Below, one piece after another: positions 1 to 8,882 of a stretch of 64,000 bases of DNA (positions are counted from its first letter, which is position 1; every line of letters starts with the position of its first letter). The notes under the pieces were generated by a model, which was given only the letters and a program-made list of their open reading frames with translations, made no database searches and was not told the DNA's origin. The translations under genes and the position numbers were made by a program. This DNA comes from Bin90 sp965214635 (GTDB taxonomy: Bacteria; Chloroflexota; Dehalococcoidia; Lucifugimonadales; JADFKI01), in assembly GCA_965214635.1 (NCBI GenBank), contig OZ243964.1:2418001-2482000 (forward strand). Direction: 5' to 3'.

Positions 1-410
1 TCACGCAATACACCGCCCGCACCGACTACCTGTTCGCCAACCACTCGCGCACCGTGGGCATCGGCGATGGCGGCAACGAAATCGGGATGGGCAATGTGGC
101 GCAAGAAGTAACCGGCGTTGACTCGCTCGTCAAACTTCCCTGCGTAACCGGCGTGTCCGAGCTTGTGCTTGCGAGCGTATCCAACTGGGGCGGATACGGG
201 CTTGCGGCGGCGCTGTCCAAGCTCGCGGGCGTCAACCTGCTGCCGTCGGTGGAGGAGGATATGGCGGTCATCCGCAAGTGCGTGGACATCGGCGCTGTGG
301 ACGGCATGAGCGCCCTGCAAGAGTACAAGGCGGACGGCTTCACGCTGGAAGAGAACGCTGAAACCCTTCGCCAACTTCACGCGCTGCTAGCGGAAGAGGG
401 CATCAAATAG
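1..410 (+). CDS. D-glutamate cyclase-like protein, C-terminal end (partial)
   Basis: The gene enters from the left edge; the reading frame runs from base 3 and only about 135 C-terminal residues are present. The glycine-rich stretch GIGDGGNEIGMGN (about residues 17-29 of the visible part) is the signature of the D-glutamate cyclase fold (DUF4392/GLUCM family), which converts D-glutamate to 5-oxo-D-proline. A later segment, SNWGGYGLAAALS, also fits that family. It ends 80 bases before an amino-acid ABC transporter on the same strand, which suggests uptake and processing of glutamate-type amino acids; that link is inferred from position. The N-terminal half is not visible, so its full domain content is unknown. 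Confidence 0.75.
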   Translation, partial: TQYTARTDYLFANHSRTVGIGDGGNEIGMGNVAQEVTGVDSLVKLPCVTGVSELVLASVSNWGGYGLAAALSKLAGVNLLPSVEEDMAVIRKCVDIGAVDGMSALQEYKADGFTLEENAETLRQLHALLAEEGIK

Positions 411-422
411 TCATCGGCGTTG

Positions 423-431
423 TGATATAAT
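423..431 (+). promoter_or_regulatory. Extended -10 promoter for the amino-acid transporter
   Basis: TGATATAAT reads as a TGn extended -10 element with a perfect TATAAT. It sits in the gap after the D-glutamate cyclase and about 60 bases before the permease start. No convincing -35 box is seen, as is usual for extended -10 promoters. Confidence 0.5.
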
Positions 432-489
432 CCCGCGCATCACACCCGGCTTGAATTGCAACGAAACGAATGGGGGCAACGCCGCCTTG

Positions 490-1677
490 ATGCGCTCGTT
501 AACCTACCGAGGCGTGCCACTGTGGAGGCATGCGCAGGTTCTGCGATGGACATCGCAGTTCGTGTCTGGCATCGTTGTCGTTGCAGCGTTGGTGTGGTTC
601 TTGGTAAATGTTACGGACGCCATCCAAGACCGCAACATCCCCTTCGGCTTCGACTTCCTCGTGCGCTCGTACCTGACGCCCATCGGGCAGCATTTTCTGC
701 CATACGACCCGTCAGACAGCTACCGCTATGCGCTGATTGTGGCGTTCATGAACACGGTCTTCGTGTCGGTCATAGGCGTCATATTAGCCACGCTGTTGGG
801 GATATTTGTCGGCGTGGCGCGGATGTCGAGCAACTGGCTGGTGAACAAGCTCGCGCTTGCGTACATCGAGTTCTTCCGCAATGTGCCGCTGCTGGTGCAG
901 CTCTTCTTTTGGTTCTACATCATGCTGGCGCTGCCGCCGTTGAGCGAGAGTTACATCATCGGGGATGGGCTTTACATCAACAATCGCGGCATATCTGCGC
1001 CCTTGCCGCTGCCGAACGGCGGAGCGGCAGTTGTGTGGCTCGCGCTGACGGCGGGCGCAGTGGCGCTCGGTTGGCTCGTGCAGCGGGTTCTTGCTCGTAT
1101 GCAGACAGACTCGGAGCGCAGCACGCATCCGGTGTTGTTCGGCTTCATCGCATCGATTGCGCTGACGCTAGCGGCGTGGTTCGTGGTGAGCGTCATAGCA
1201 GGCGCGCCATTTCATATATCTTTGCCTGAACCGCAGGGGGCTTTTGGACAGATAGCCGGCGGGTTCACTACGCCGACGGGCTTGACCGCCCTGCTAATCG
1301 GACTGGTAATGTACACGGCATCGTTCATCGCCGAAATCGTGCGCGCCGGGATTCAGTCCGTCAACAGGGGACAGACGGAAGCGGCGCGCGCTTTGGGGCT
1401 GCACTACTTCAGCACATTACGGCATGTAACATTCCCGCAGGCGCTGCGAGTCATCACACCGCTGATGATTAGCCAGTATCTCAACCTGTCCAAGAACAGC
1501 AGCCTTGCGGGCGCAATCGGCTTCTCTGACCTGACGAATGTGGGCAAGACGATGACGCAGACCGCGCCGTCCATATCCATATTTCTGCTGATAATGGCGG
1601 CGTATCTCGCCATAAGCCTGACCTATTCACTCATCGGCAACCTGTATAATCGCAGCATACGGCTGAAGGGAGGCTAG
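490..1677 (+). CDS. aapQ: Amino-acid ABC transporter permease (AapQ-like)
   Basis: A 395-residue inner-membrane permease of the HAAT/polar amino-acid uptake family. The N-terminal half has a transmembrane segment near residue 30, then a long periplasmic stretch (FGFDFL, with P and Y rich sequence) as in AapQ. The C-terminal half carries the EAA-loop type sequence GQTEAARALGLHY, which docks on the ATPase. At 395 residues it matches AapQ rather than the shorter HisQ/GlnP proteins. The frame is open from a TTG at 451, but ATG 490 is preferred because the family start MRSLTYRG-like lies there. The next permease starts 3 bases after its stop, so the two are one operon. The periplasmic binding protein is not in the window and may lie upstream of the D-glutamate cyclase gene. 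Confidence 0.85.
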   Translation: MRSLTYRGVPLWRHAQVLRWTSQFVSGIVVVAALVWFLVNVTDAIQDRNIPFGFDFLVRSYLTPIGQHFLPYDPSDSYRYALIVAFMNTVFVSVIGVILATLLGIFVGVARMSSNWLVNKLALAYIEFFRNVPLLVQLFFWFYIMLALPPLSESYIIGDGLYINNRGISAPLPLPNGGAAVVWLALTAGAVALGWLVQRVLARMQTDSERSTHPVLFGFIASIALTLAAWFVVSVIAGAPFHISLPEPQGAFGQIAGGFTTPTGLTALLIGLVMYTASFIAEIVRAGIQSVNRGQTEAARALGLHYFSTLRHVTFPQALRVITPLMISQYLNLSKNSSLAGAIGFSDLTNVGKTMTQTAPSISIFLLIMAAYLAISLTYSLIGNLYNRSIRLKGG

Positions 1678-1680
1678 CCA

Positions 1681-2958
1681 ATGTCCACGACTGCGCCTGC
1701 ATCCTTCCAACCGTCGCAACCGTCCACACCGCCGGGCGGCAGCGTGGGGCCGCCGCGCGAGAACATCGGCGCCGTTGGGTGGGTGCGGGAGAACCTTTTC
1801 AGCAGCCGCTTCAACAGCGTGCTCACGGTTGTTACCGCCGTGCTGATTGTGCTTGCGCTGTGGTTCGGGGTTCGCTGGACGCTGAACAGCGCAGACTGGT
1901 CGGTGCTGACGGCGCTGGGTGGTCAGATGATGATGGGGCAGTACAACACCGGCGATGCGTGCCCGGGGCGCAACTGCTTCTGGCGGCCGCAGGCGTCGCT
2001 GTTGTTGGTAACGGCGCTGCTGGGCATGGTGTGGGCGGTGGCAGGTGGCGGCGTCGCCAAGCGCTCTGCCATACTGGTCGCTGTAGTCGCTGCGGCATTC
2101 GCCCTGCTGCCGTATAGTTTCGATCGGATGGGGCTGGATGTGCGGCTGCTGTTGGCGGCAAACATTCCTGCGCTGTTTGTCGGCTATGCGCTTGGGCGCT
2201 ACACGCCCTTGGGCAAGCCCAGCCGCATCGTGATGCTGGGCGTTGCGGTGTTCTTGGTTACGCTCGTGCTGCTGCGGGGGCTGCCCGGCGTTCCCGGCTT
2301 GCAGCCCGTGTCCGTCATCCACTGGGGCGGGCTGATGCTGAATCTGCTGTTGGCGGTGGCTGGCATAGTGTTCAGCCTGCCAATTGGGATTGCGCTTGCG
2401 CTTGGGCGGCGCAGCAATCTGCCCATAGTAAAGGCGCTGTGCGTGGGCTTCATTGAGCTGTTCCGCGGTGTGCCGCTGATTACACTGCTGTTCATGTCGC
2501 AGGTGCTGGTGCCGCTTGCGTTCCCATCGGACTTTCCGCAAAACTCGCTGTTTCGTGCGTCGGTCATCATCATCTTGTTCAGCTCAGCGTACATGGCAGA
2601 GAATGTGCGAGGCGGGCTGCAGGCGTTGCCATCGGGGCAAGTGGAGGCGGCGCGCGCGCTTGGTCTCCCCGGCTGGCAGACCACCATCTTCATAGAGCTG
2701 CCGCAGGCTATCAGAAATGTCATCCCCGCAATAGTGGGGCAGTTCATAGCACTGTTCAAGGACACCACCCTCGTGTACATCATCGGGATGCAGGACATCG
2801 TGGAGCGAAGCCGCTCATTCATCAAGGGCAACCCTGAGTATCTCGGCAATGCGCCGGAGCTGTTCATATTCCTTGCGATAGTGTTTTGGATATTCACTTT
2901 CGGGATGTCGTACCTGAGCTTGCGCCTCGAGCGCTACTTGGGCGTGGGACAGCGCTAA
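1681..2958 (+). CDS. aapM: Amino-acid ABC transporter permease (AapM-like)
   Basis: A 425-residue second permease subunit. The N-terminal 45 residues are Pro/Ser/Thr rich and probably cytoplasmic, followed by several hydrophobic spans, then the typical C-terminal permease domain with the EAA-like loop GQVEAARALGLPGWQ around residue 320. Partners are the AapQ-like permease just upstream and the ATPase downstream. In the Aap/Bzt family the two permeases form a heterodimer importing glutamate, aspartate and other polar amino acids. The gap to the ATPase gene is 192 bases, longer than expected for a tight operon, and holds GT-rich sequence in which I see no gene. Confidence 0.85.
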   Translation: MSTTAPASFQPSQPSTPPGGSVGPPRENIGAVGWVRENLFSSRFNSVLTVVTAVLIVLALWFGVRWTLNSADWSVLTALGGQMMMGQYNTGDACPGRNCFWRPQASLLLVTALLGMVWAVAGGGVAKRSAILVAVVAAAFALLPYSFDRMGLDVRLLLAANIPALFVGYALGRYTPLGKPSRIVMLGVAVFLVTLVLLRGLPGVPGLQPVSVIHWGGLMLNLLLAVAGIVFSLPIGIALALGRRSNLPIVKALCVGFIELFRGVPLITLLFMSQVLVPLAFPSDFPQNSLFRASVIIILFSSAYMAENVRGGLQALPSGQVEAARALGLPGWQTTIFIELPQAIRNVIPAIVGQFIALFKDTTLVYIIGMQDIVERSRSFIKGNPEYLGNAPELFIFLAIVFWIFTFGMSYLSLRLERYLGVGQR

Positions 2959-3150
2959 TGTTTTGTGTGTTTTTTGTGTGTGAGATTTCCCGACGCATGT
3001 CAGATTTTAGGATGAACGGGATACCCCTAGCCAATCGATAGAGAATGTTTTGTGTGGGGTTTCCGCAGCATATGAAACGCTGTGAAATGCTTCGGCGGGA
3101 AATAATGATGTGAAGAATTGAGACTAAAGCCGCCGACGCGGAGGGTCATT

Positions 3151-3930
3151 ATGACGACAAATTGGGCATCTAGCGCAGTGCTTGACACGACAGACATTTC
3201 GGAAGACATCATCATTTGCCGCGATGTGAACAAGTGGTTTGGCAACTTTCAGGTGCTCAAGGATGTGAGCATAACCGTCAAGCGCGGTGAACGGATAGTG
3301 ATTGTGGGTCCGTCCGGTTCGGGCAAATCCACCTTCATCCGCACGATTAATCGGCTCGAAGAGCATCAGAGCGGGGACATCATCGTGGATGGCATCGACC
3401 TGTCCGACGATGTGCGCAACATAGACGCGATTCGCAGCGAAGTGGGGATGGTGTTCCAGCAGTTCAACCTGTTCCCGCATCTGACTGTGATGGGGAACAT
3501 CACGCTTGCGCCGATGAAGGTACGCAAGTGGTCGCGCGAGCGTGCGGAAGATGTGGCAGTGGAGCTTTTGGAGCGCGTGGGCATACCCGAGCAGGCGGAG
3601 AAGTATCCGGCGGAGCTTTCAGGCGGACAGCAGCAGCGCGTAGCCATTGCGCGCGCGCTTGCGATGCAGCCGCGCATCATGCTCTTCGACGAGCCGACCT
3701 CCGCGCTCGACCCGGAGATGATAAACGAGGTGCTCGACGCTATGCGCGAACTCGCCAACTCCGGCATGACGATGCTCATCGTAACGCACGAAATCGGCTT
3801 CGCCCGCGAGGTGGCAGACCGCATCATCATGTTCGACGAGGGGCGCATCGTGGAAGAGAGCGGCGCCAACGAATTCTTCGACAACCCCAAAAGCGACCGC
3901 GCCAAGCTCTTCCTGTCGCAGATACTATAG
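3151..3930 (+). CDS. aapP: Amino-acid ABC transporter ATP-binding protein (AapP/GlnQ-like)
   Basis: A 259-residue ABC ATPase. Visible are Walker A GPSGSGKSTFIR, the Q-loop in VFQQFNLFPH, the signature LSGGQQQRVAIARAL, Walker B IMLFDEPTSALDPE and the switch His in VTHEIGF. All catalytic residues are intact. A TTG start at 3118 is possible, but ATG 3151 is chosen because GGAGG lies 7-10 bases before it. It closes the transporter operon and supplies energy to the two permeases. The short glutamine-rich VFQQFNLFPH segment is typical of polar amino-acid transporters. Confidence 0.92.
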   Translation: MTTNWASSAVLDTTDISEDIIICRDVNKWFGNFQVLKDVSITVKRGERIVIVGPSGSGKSTFIRTINRLEEHQSGDIIVDGIDLSDDVRNIDAIRSEVGMVFQQFNLFPHLTVMGNITLAPMKVRKWSRERAEDVAVELLERVGIPEQAEKYPAELSGGQQQRVAIARALAMQPRIMLFDEPTSALDPEMINEVLDAMRELANSGMTMLIVTHEIGFAREVADRIIMFDEGRIVEESGANEFFDNPKSDRAKLFLSQIL

Positions 3931-3984
3931 CGAGCGTGTGGGGGGTTTAGGTTCTTCACGCTGCCCGCTGCCGAGATTGTTTCG

Positions 3985-4237
3985 CTACAATGTGGGCGAC
4001 TTCTTGTCGCCAGAGCGGGGATAGCTGCGATTGCCTACCATCGCAATGTTGTTGTAGGCTGCGCACATCGGCTTGTGTGGCATCAGATCTACTTGAAGCG
4101 TATCCTGATATATTCTGTGCGGCGGTCTTGTCTGCCTACTTTTCGAATCGGTATAGCATACCGATTCGCTTTGCCTCCTCTGATAATGTCTCCCGCCCCA
4201 TTTTTCGACTAAACCGCCTTAATGGAAATATTATCTA
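3985..4237 (-). mobile_element. Decayed insertion-sequence fragment (transposase 5' end side)
   Basis: This gene-free stretch aligns base for base, with no or few gaps and roughly 70 percent identity by eye, to the right end of the insertion sequence at 61804-62869. Shared landmarks are GCACATCGGCTTGT, GGTATAGCATACC and the terminal AATGGAAA...TATC. Read on the minus strand it still encodes IGMLYRFEK followed by a TAG stop, where the intact copy has MGMLYQLEEQ. It is a fossil of a related element, interrupted by a stop and frameshifts. A short plus-strand open frame here (3990-4238) has no support as a gene. Confidence 0.75.
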
Positions 4238-4240
4238 GAC

Positions 4241-4310
4241 AAAACAACCTGTTGATACTGCTGCGACACCGAAGGCTTCTGTCCTACACCATCTGAATGA
4301 AAACGCTACC
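4241..4310 (+). mobile_element. Second decayed insertion-sequence end, opposite orientation
   Basis: Immediately after the previous fossil, this segment matches the reverse complement of the left end of the same element (61804-61873). Landmarks include CAACCTGTTG, TACTGCTGC, GGCTTCTGTC and the terminal repeat CTGAATGAAAACGCTACC. Transposase 5' and 3' ends therefore lie side by side in inverted orientation, so two element copies or an internal inversion are needed to explain the locus. Confidence 0.7.
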
Positions 4311-4346
4311 CAGCACGCAGGGCTGTTAGTGTCAGGTTGCCAAGTG

Positions 4347-4355
4347 TGTTACAAT
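4347..4355 (+). promoter_or_regulatory. Candidate extended -10 promoter for the CoA-transferase operon
   Basis: TGTTACAAT, an extended -10 element, lies about 80 bases before the CoA-transferase start and just after the insertion-sequence fossil. No good -35 box is visible. Confidence 0.4.
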
Positions 4356-4433
4356 CCCACCGCACAGGGTCGATGATAACATGGTTTGCCTATTGGCAAG
4401 CTAACAGGCGCAAAATGAACGCTGGAGGTAAGT

Positions 4434-5684
4434 ATGATTTCTAACGGCACTAACTCCGGCAGCGGCCCATTGCAGGGCATCCGAGTGCTGGATATGACGA
4501 TGTGGCAGTTCGGGCCGATGTGCGCAGCGATGATGGGCGACATGGGCGCGGATGTCATCAAGATTGAGTCGCTCGATGGCGACGCCGGGCGCGGACTTTG
4601 GCGCGCATCCACGCTGAACATGGATCTGGGCGAGGGGCGTAACGCCTACTTCGAGTCCTGCAACCGCAACAAGCGCGGCATTGCCGTCAACCTAAAGACT
4701 GACGCCGGGCGACAAGTGGTCTACAAGCTCGTAAAGAACACCGATGTGTTCGTGCAGAACTACCGCAAGGGCGTCGCCGAGCGGTTGGGCGTGGGCTACG
4801 AAACCCTGAGGGAGATCAACCCCATGCTCGTGTATGGCTCGGCTACCGGCTATGGGCCTGAGGGGCCGGACTCGCACCTGCCATCGTTCGATGGCTGCGG
4901 ACAGGCGCGCGGCGGTCTGATGATGTCCGCCACGCCCCCGGGCGCAGAGTACCCCAGCCGCATATCGCAGGGCGTGTCAGACCAGATGGGGGGCATCATG
5001 CTCTGCCTAGGCGTGCTGTCCGCCCTTGTGTGCCGCAGCATACAGGGCATCGGGCAAAAGGTGGACGCATCACACCTGAGCGCCAACATGTGGCTGCAAG
5101 GGCTTGGCATAAGCATGAGCCTCCTTAATAACGGGCGCAGCTTCGGCTCATACGACCGAGACGCGCCGACCAACCCGCTCTCCAACCTGTACAAGTGCAA
5201 AGACGGCAGATGCATCCAACTGATGCACTTGCAGCCGGATCCTTACTGGCAGCCGCTCGCCGCCGCCATGGGTTTGGACGAGGCGGCCGCAGACCCACGC
5301 TTCGCCGATATGCGAAGCCGCGCCGAGCATACGGTTGAACTGGTCGGCATTTTGGACGCCAAGTTCGCTGAGAAGTCCGCCGACGAATGGGACACCTTGT
5401 TCCGCGAATTCGAGATAGACTTCATCTACGCCAAGGTGCAAGCCATCGAAGAGCTGGAGCACGATATACAGGTGCAGGCGAACAACTACATATCCAAGTT
5501 CGACCATCCAGTGTTGGGCGAGGTGAAGATGTGCAACCATCCGAACCGATACAGCGAAACGCCGGCCGGCATATGGCGGGAAGCCCCAGAGCTTGGGCAA
5601 CACACCGAAGAAATCCTCATCGAAGAACTCGGATACGATTGGGATGACATCCAGCAGCTGCAAGAGGCAGGCGCAATCTTGTAA
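4434..5684 (+). CDS. Class III CoA-transferase (CaiB/BaiF family), active-site Asp present
   Basis: A 416-residue member of the formyl-CoA:oxalate/CaiB family, which moves CoA between carboxylates. The N-terminal GIRVLDMTMWQFGPMCA and GADVIKIES motifs bind CoA. The catalytic aspartate is Asp153 in LPSFDGCGQARGG, the place of Asp169 in formyl-CoA transferase. A good ribosome site (GGAGG) precedes ATG 4434. It starts an operon with a ThDP-dependent enzyme, a second CoA-transferase and a MaoC-like protein. Its substrate cannot be read from sequence. Oxalate and 2-hydroxy acids are the obvious candidates given the neighbouring decarboxylase/lyase. Confidence 0.9.
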   Translation: MISNGTNSGSGPLQGIRVLDMTMWQFGPMCAAMMGDMGADVIKIESLDGDAGRGLWRASTLNMDLGEGRNAYFESCNRNKRGIAVNLKTDAGRQVVYKLVKNTDVFVQNYRKGVAERLGVGYETLREINPMLVYGSATGYGPEGPDSHLPSFDGCGQARGGLMMSATPPGAEYPSRISQGVSDQMGGIMLCLGVLSALVCRSIQGIGQKVDASHLSANMWLQGLGISMSLLNNGRSFGSYDRDAPTNPLSNLYKCKDGRCIQLMHLQPDPYWQPLAAAMGLDEAAADPRFADMRSRAEHTVELVGILDAKFAEKSADEWDTLFREFEIDFIYAKVQAIEELEHDIQVQANNYISKFDHPVLGEVKMCNHPNRYSETPAGIWREAPELGQHTEEILIEELGYDWDDIQQLQEAGAIL

Positions 5685-5814
5685 TCTCTCGCGGGGATTT
5701 AGAACCGAGTTTCCCTGCCGTGAGGTAATGGCTCCGTGTGAGACATTCACGGGAAATTTAGAGTAGATTGCGTATTATTGACTATGCAAATCACACAGTA
5801 AGAACGGAGGAAAG

Positions 5815-7479
5815 ATGGCAGAGATAGACGGCGGGCGATTGTTCGCCAAGGCATTGAAGAAAGAGGGCGTGGAGTATGTGTTCACGCTGAACGGCGGCCA
5901 CATCTACAATCTCTACGAGGGTTGCGTGGACGAAGGTATCAAGGTTATCGACTTTCGCCACGAGCAGGTAGCAGCGCATGCTGCCGAGGGTTGGGCTAAG
6001 GTAACGGGCAAGCCCGGCGTGGCTATTGTTACTGCGGGCCCGGGCGTAACGGACGCCGTAACAGGCATCGCCAACGCATTCCAAGCGCCAAGCCCGATGG
6101 TGATGATCGGCGGCAACGCCGGTATCAGCGACCATCTGCGCGGCGGCTTGCAGGACTTCGACAGCGCAACATTTCTCAAGCCCGTGACCAAGTTTTCCGA
6201 ACAGGTCAAACGCGTGGAGCGCATCCCCGAGTATGTCGCCATCGCATTTCGCCACGCAACCTCTGGCGTGCCCGGCCCCGTGTACCTCGAAATCCCGATA
6301 GACATCGTGGGCGGCAAGACAGACGAAGCCAATGTCAAGTATCCGACTAGCTATCGCACGCAGGCGCGCGCATATGGCGACCCTGCGTATGTGCAGCAAG
6401 TCGTGGACATCCTGCACGAGACCGAGCGCCCGATGGTGCTCGCAGGCTCCGACATATGGTGGAACGACGCATCCGAGGAGCTGCGGGAGTTCGTCGAGAT
6501 GATAGACGCTCCGGTGTTCCTGAACGCGATGGGGCGCGGCAGCATCCCATCAGACCATCCCAACCTCGGCAGCCTCGGGCGGCGCTACGGGCTGGTCAAG
6601 TCTGACACCGTCATCCTCCTCGGCACTCCCATCGACTTCCGTCTGGGCTACGGCGCAGACACGATGTTCCCGCAAAACCCCAAGCTCGTGGAAATCATGA
6701 TGGATTCCGGCAAGATTGGGCAGAACCGTGACATCGATGTGGGCGTGGTCGGCGACTCCAAGGCGGTCTTGCAGCAGATTATGGACGGGCTGCGCAGCTC
6801 TGGATACAAGTCCCCCGGCAAGGCGTGGGTGGAAGAGGTCATCACCGAGGACAAGGCGCTCAAAGCCGCCGATGAATCGATGCTCAACAGCACTCAGTCC
6901 CCCATCCACCCGATGCGGCTGATGAAAGAACTTCGTGATACGCTCGACCGCGACGCCACCGTCATCGGCGACGGCGGGGACATCGTAACCTTTGCGGCAC
7001 GCGTGCTGAACATCAACGAACCCGGCCACTGGCTGGATCCGGGGCAGTTCGGCTGCCTAGGCGCGGGCAGCGGGTTTGCGGCAGCGGCGCAGTTGGCGCG
7101 CCCGGGCAAGCAGGTCTGCATCGTGTACGGCGACGGCGGGTTTGGGCTTACGGGCTTCGATGTGGAGACCTATGTCCGCTTCAACCTGCCCATCGTCTCC
7201 ATCGTGGGCAATAACGGCGCATGGAATCAGACCACGCAAGGCGTAGTGCGGCGCGGCATGCGCGGCATTGGGACATACCTGTCCCAAGAGACCGACTATG
7301 CCAAGATAATGGACGGCATGGGCGGCTATGGCGAGCGTGTAACCGACCCTGAGCAGATACGCCCCGCCCTAGAGCGCGCATTCGGCAGCGGCAAGCCCGC
7401 TCTGCTAGATGTGGTAACCGACCCGGATGTGGCATACGCCGCAATGGGCGGTCGCTCCCGACAGCAGCGGCAGTACTAA
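5815..7479 (+). CDS. ThDP-dependent enzyme (oxalyl-CoA decarboxylase / 2-hydroxyacyl-CoA lyase type)
   Basis: A 554-residue enzyme with the three-domain layout of the acetolactate synthase superfamily. The N-terminal Pyr domain holds the activating glutamate Glu50 in DFRHEQVAAHAAEGWA, followed by a central domain. The C-terminal PP domain has the ThDP/Mg motif beginning GDGGFGLTG near residue 439 and ending NN. The two neighbouring CoA-transferases point to a CoA-thioester substrate, as in oxalyl-CoA decarboxylase or 2-hydroxyacyl-CoA lyase, rather than acetolactate synthesis. No regulatory acetolactate synthase subunit is nearby. The start is clear, with AACGGAGG before ATG 5815. Automatic tools would probably call it an acetolactate synthase large subunit. 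Confidence 0.85.
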   Translation: MAEIDGGRLFAKALKKEGVEYVFTLNGGHIYNLYEGCVDEGIKVIDFRHEQVAAHAAEGWAKVTGKPGVAIVTAGPGVTDAVTGIANAFQAPSPMVMIGGNAGISDHLRGGLQDFDSATFLKPVTKFSEQVKRVERIPEYVAIAFRHATSGVPGPVYLEIPIDIVGGKTDEANVKYPTSYRTQARAYGDPAYVQQVVDILHETERPMVLAGSDIWWNDASEELREFVEMIDAPVFLNAMGRGSIPSDHPNLGSLGRRYGLVKSDTVILLGTPIDFRLGYGADTMFPQNPKLVEIMMDSGKIGQNRDIDVGVVGDSKAVLQQIMDGLRSSGYKSPGKAWVEEVITEDKALKAADESMLNSTQSPIHPMRLMKELRDTLDRDATVIGDGGDIVTFAARVLNINEPGHWLDPGQFGCLGAGSGFAAAAQLARPGKQVCIVYGDGGFGLTGFDVETYVRFNLPIVSIVGNNGAWNQTTQGVVRRGMRGIGTYLSQETDYAKIMDGMGGYGERVTDPEQIRPALERAFGSGKPALLDVVTDPDVAYAAMGGRSRQQRQY

Positions 7480-7495
7480 TACGCAAGAAACACCA

Positions 7496-7532
7496 TGCTG
7501 CGAGGGGTTGCCGTGTGCTGCCTCTCGCAGCA
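7496..7532 (+). terminator. Intergenic hairpin inside the CoA operon
   Basis: A perfect 9-base inverted repeat (TGCTGCGAG / CTCGCAGCA) with a 19-base loop lies between the ThDP enzyme and the second CoA-transferase. There is no T-run after it, so it may be an mRNA-stability or attenuation hairpin rather than a full terminator. Confidence 0.4.
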
Positions 7533-7564
7533 ATAATCGATGCAAAAGGTGCATCCAAAAAGAC

Positions 7565-8797
7565 ATGAGCACGCAGCCTGACACCGGGGGCGGCCCGCTC
7601 CGCAACATACGCGTAATCGACTGGACGATGTGGCAGTTTGGCCCCGTCTCGACGATGATGCTTGCAGACCTTGGCGCAGAAGTAATCAAGGTTGAGTCCC
7701 TTGACGGCGATCACGGCAGGCAGTTTGGCATTGTGGCAGGCGTCCCGTCGGCAATGGAAGGTAGCAGCGCCTACTTCGAGAGCCTGAACCGCAACAAGAG
7801 CGGCATCGCCCTAGACTTAAAGCACCCCGCAGGCGTCGATGTGATGCACAAGCTCGTGTCAAAATCCGACATCTTCGTGGAGAACTTTCGGCAAGGTGTC
7901 GCCGAACGATTGGGGCTAGGCTACGATGAGCTGACACAGCACAATCCGTCGCTCATATATGCCTCGGCAACCGGATATGGGCCCAAGGGCGATGACTCCG
8001 GCAAGCCTGCATTTGCGCTCACCGGCGAGGCGCGCGCAGGATCGCTGTGGTGGTCGGGGCCAGACGACGGCATCCCATACAACATTCACGGGGTCGCAGA
8101 TCAGATTGCGGGCATCATGCTCTCATACGGCATCCTCGGCGCATTAGTGGCGCGAGAGCGCTTCGGCGTAGCGCAGCGCGTGGATGTGTCGCACCTCGGC
8201 AGCCTGATGTGGCTCGGCGGCATGCGGGATGGCATAGCGCTCCTGTCTGGCAGGGAATTCGAGAGACAGCCTCGCACACGCGCCGGCAATGTGCTCTGGA
8301 ATTACTATCGCTGCAAGGATGACAAGTGGATAGCCTTTTCTATGAGCCAAGGCTATCGCTACTGGCCAACTTTTTGCAAGGCGCTCGGAAGGGAAGACCT
8401 GACAACCAACGAACGCTTCAACAGCATGGCAGCCCGCCGTGAGAACCGAGAGGAACTTATAGCGATTCTGGATGACATATTCATCGGCAGAACGCGCGCC
8501 GATTGGGAAAGTAGACTTGACGCCGCCGGAGACCTCATCTGGGAGCGTGTCCAGTCCATCCTCGATCTGCCGGATGACCCACAGGTAACCCAGAACTCAT
8601 ACCTGATAGACTTCGAACACTCAACGCTGGGGCACACCAAGTGGCACCAGACGCCAATCGCATACAGCAAGACGCCCGTCTCAACCCGAAAGTTAGCGCC
8701 AGCGCATGGCGAAAACACCGAGCAGATTCTGATTGACCTTCTAGGCTACACTTGGGACGACATTAGCGCCCTGAAAGAGCAGGGTGTCATATTGTAG
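7565..8797 (+). CDS. Class III CoA-transferase homologue lacking the catalytic Asp
   Basis: A 410-residue paralogue of the CoA-transferase at 4434, with the same N-terminal motifs (RVIDWTMWQFGPVST, GAEVIKVES) and similar length. At the position of the catalytic aspartate the sequence is KPAFALTGEARAG, so Ala151 replaces Asp. It is thus probably inactive alone. In heteromeric class III enzymes such as benzylsuccinate CoA-transferase, one subunit lacks the Asp and the partner carries it, so a heteromer with the 4434 product is a reasonable inference. The frame is open from 7427, inside the preceding gene, but ATG 7565 gives the family N-terminus. Confidence 0.87.
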   Translation: MSTQPDTGGGPLRNIRVIDWTMWQFGPVSTMMLADLGAEVIKVESLDGDHGRQFGIVAGVPSAMEGSSAYFESLNRNKSGIALDLKHPAGVDVMHKLVSKSDIFVENFRQGVAERLGLGYDELTQHNPSLIYASATGYGPKGDDSGKPAFALTGEARAGSLWWSGPDDGIPYNIHGVADQIAGIMLSYGILGALVARERFGVAQRVDVSHLGSLMWLGGMRDGIALLSGREFERQPRTRAGNVLWNYYRCKDDKWIAFSMSQGYRYWPTFCKALGREDLTTNERFNSMAARRENREELIAILDDIFIGRTRADWESRLDAAGDLIWERVQSILDLPDDPQVTQNSYLIDFEHSTLGHTKWHQTPIAYSKTPVSTRKLAPAHGENTEQILIDLLGYTWDDISALKEQGVIL

Positions 8798-8882
8798 GCG
8801 AAAGCGGACTTGCTAAACGAAATATGTGCTGCCAAATAACTCAAGGGATGGCTTGTAGGCAGGATTCAGAAAGGGGTATCCA

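Noticed and set aside
1627..2541. Minus-strand open frame of 304 codons opposite the AapM-like permease
   Set aside because: Gln/His/Arg-rich shadow; the plus strand has the conserved permease.
3990..4238. Plus-strand open frame of 82 codons after the transporter
   Set aside because: It lies on the antisense strand of a decayed insertion-sequence fragment, so it is not a gene.
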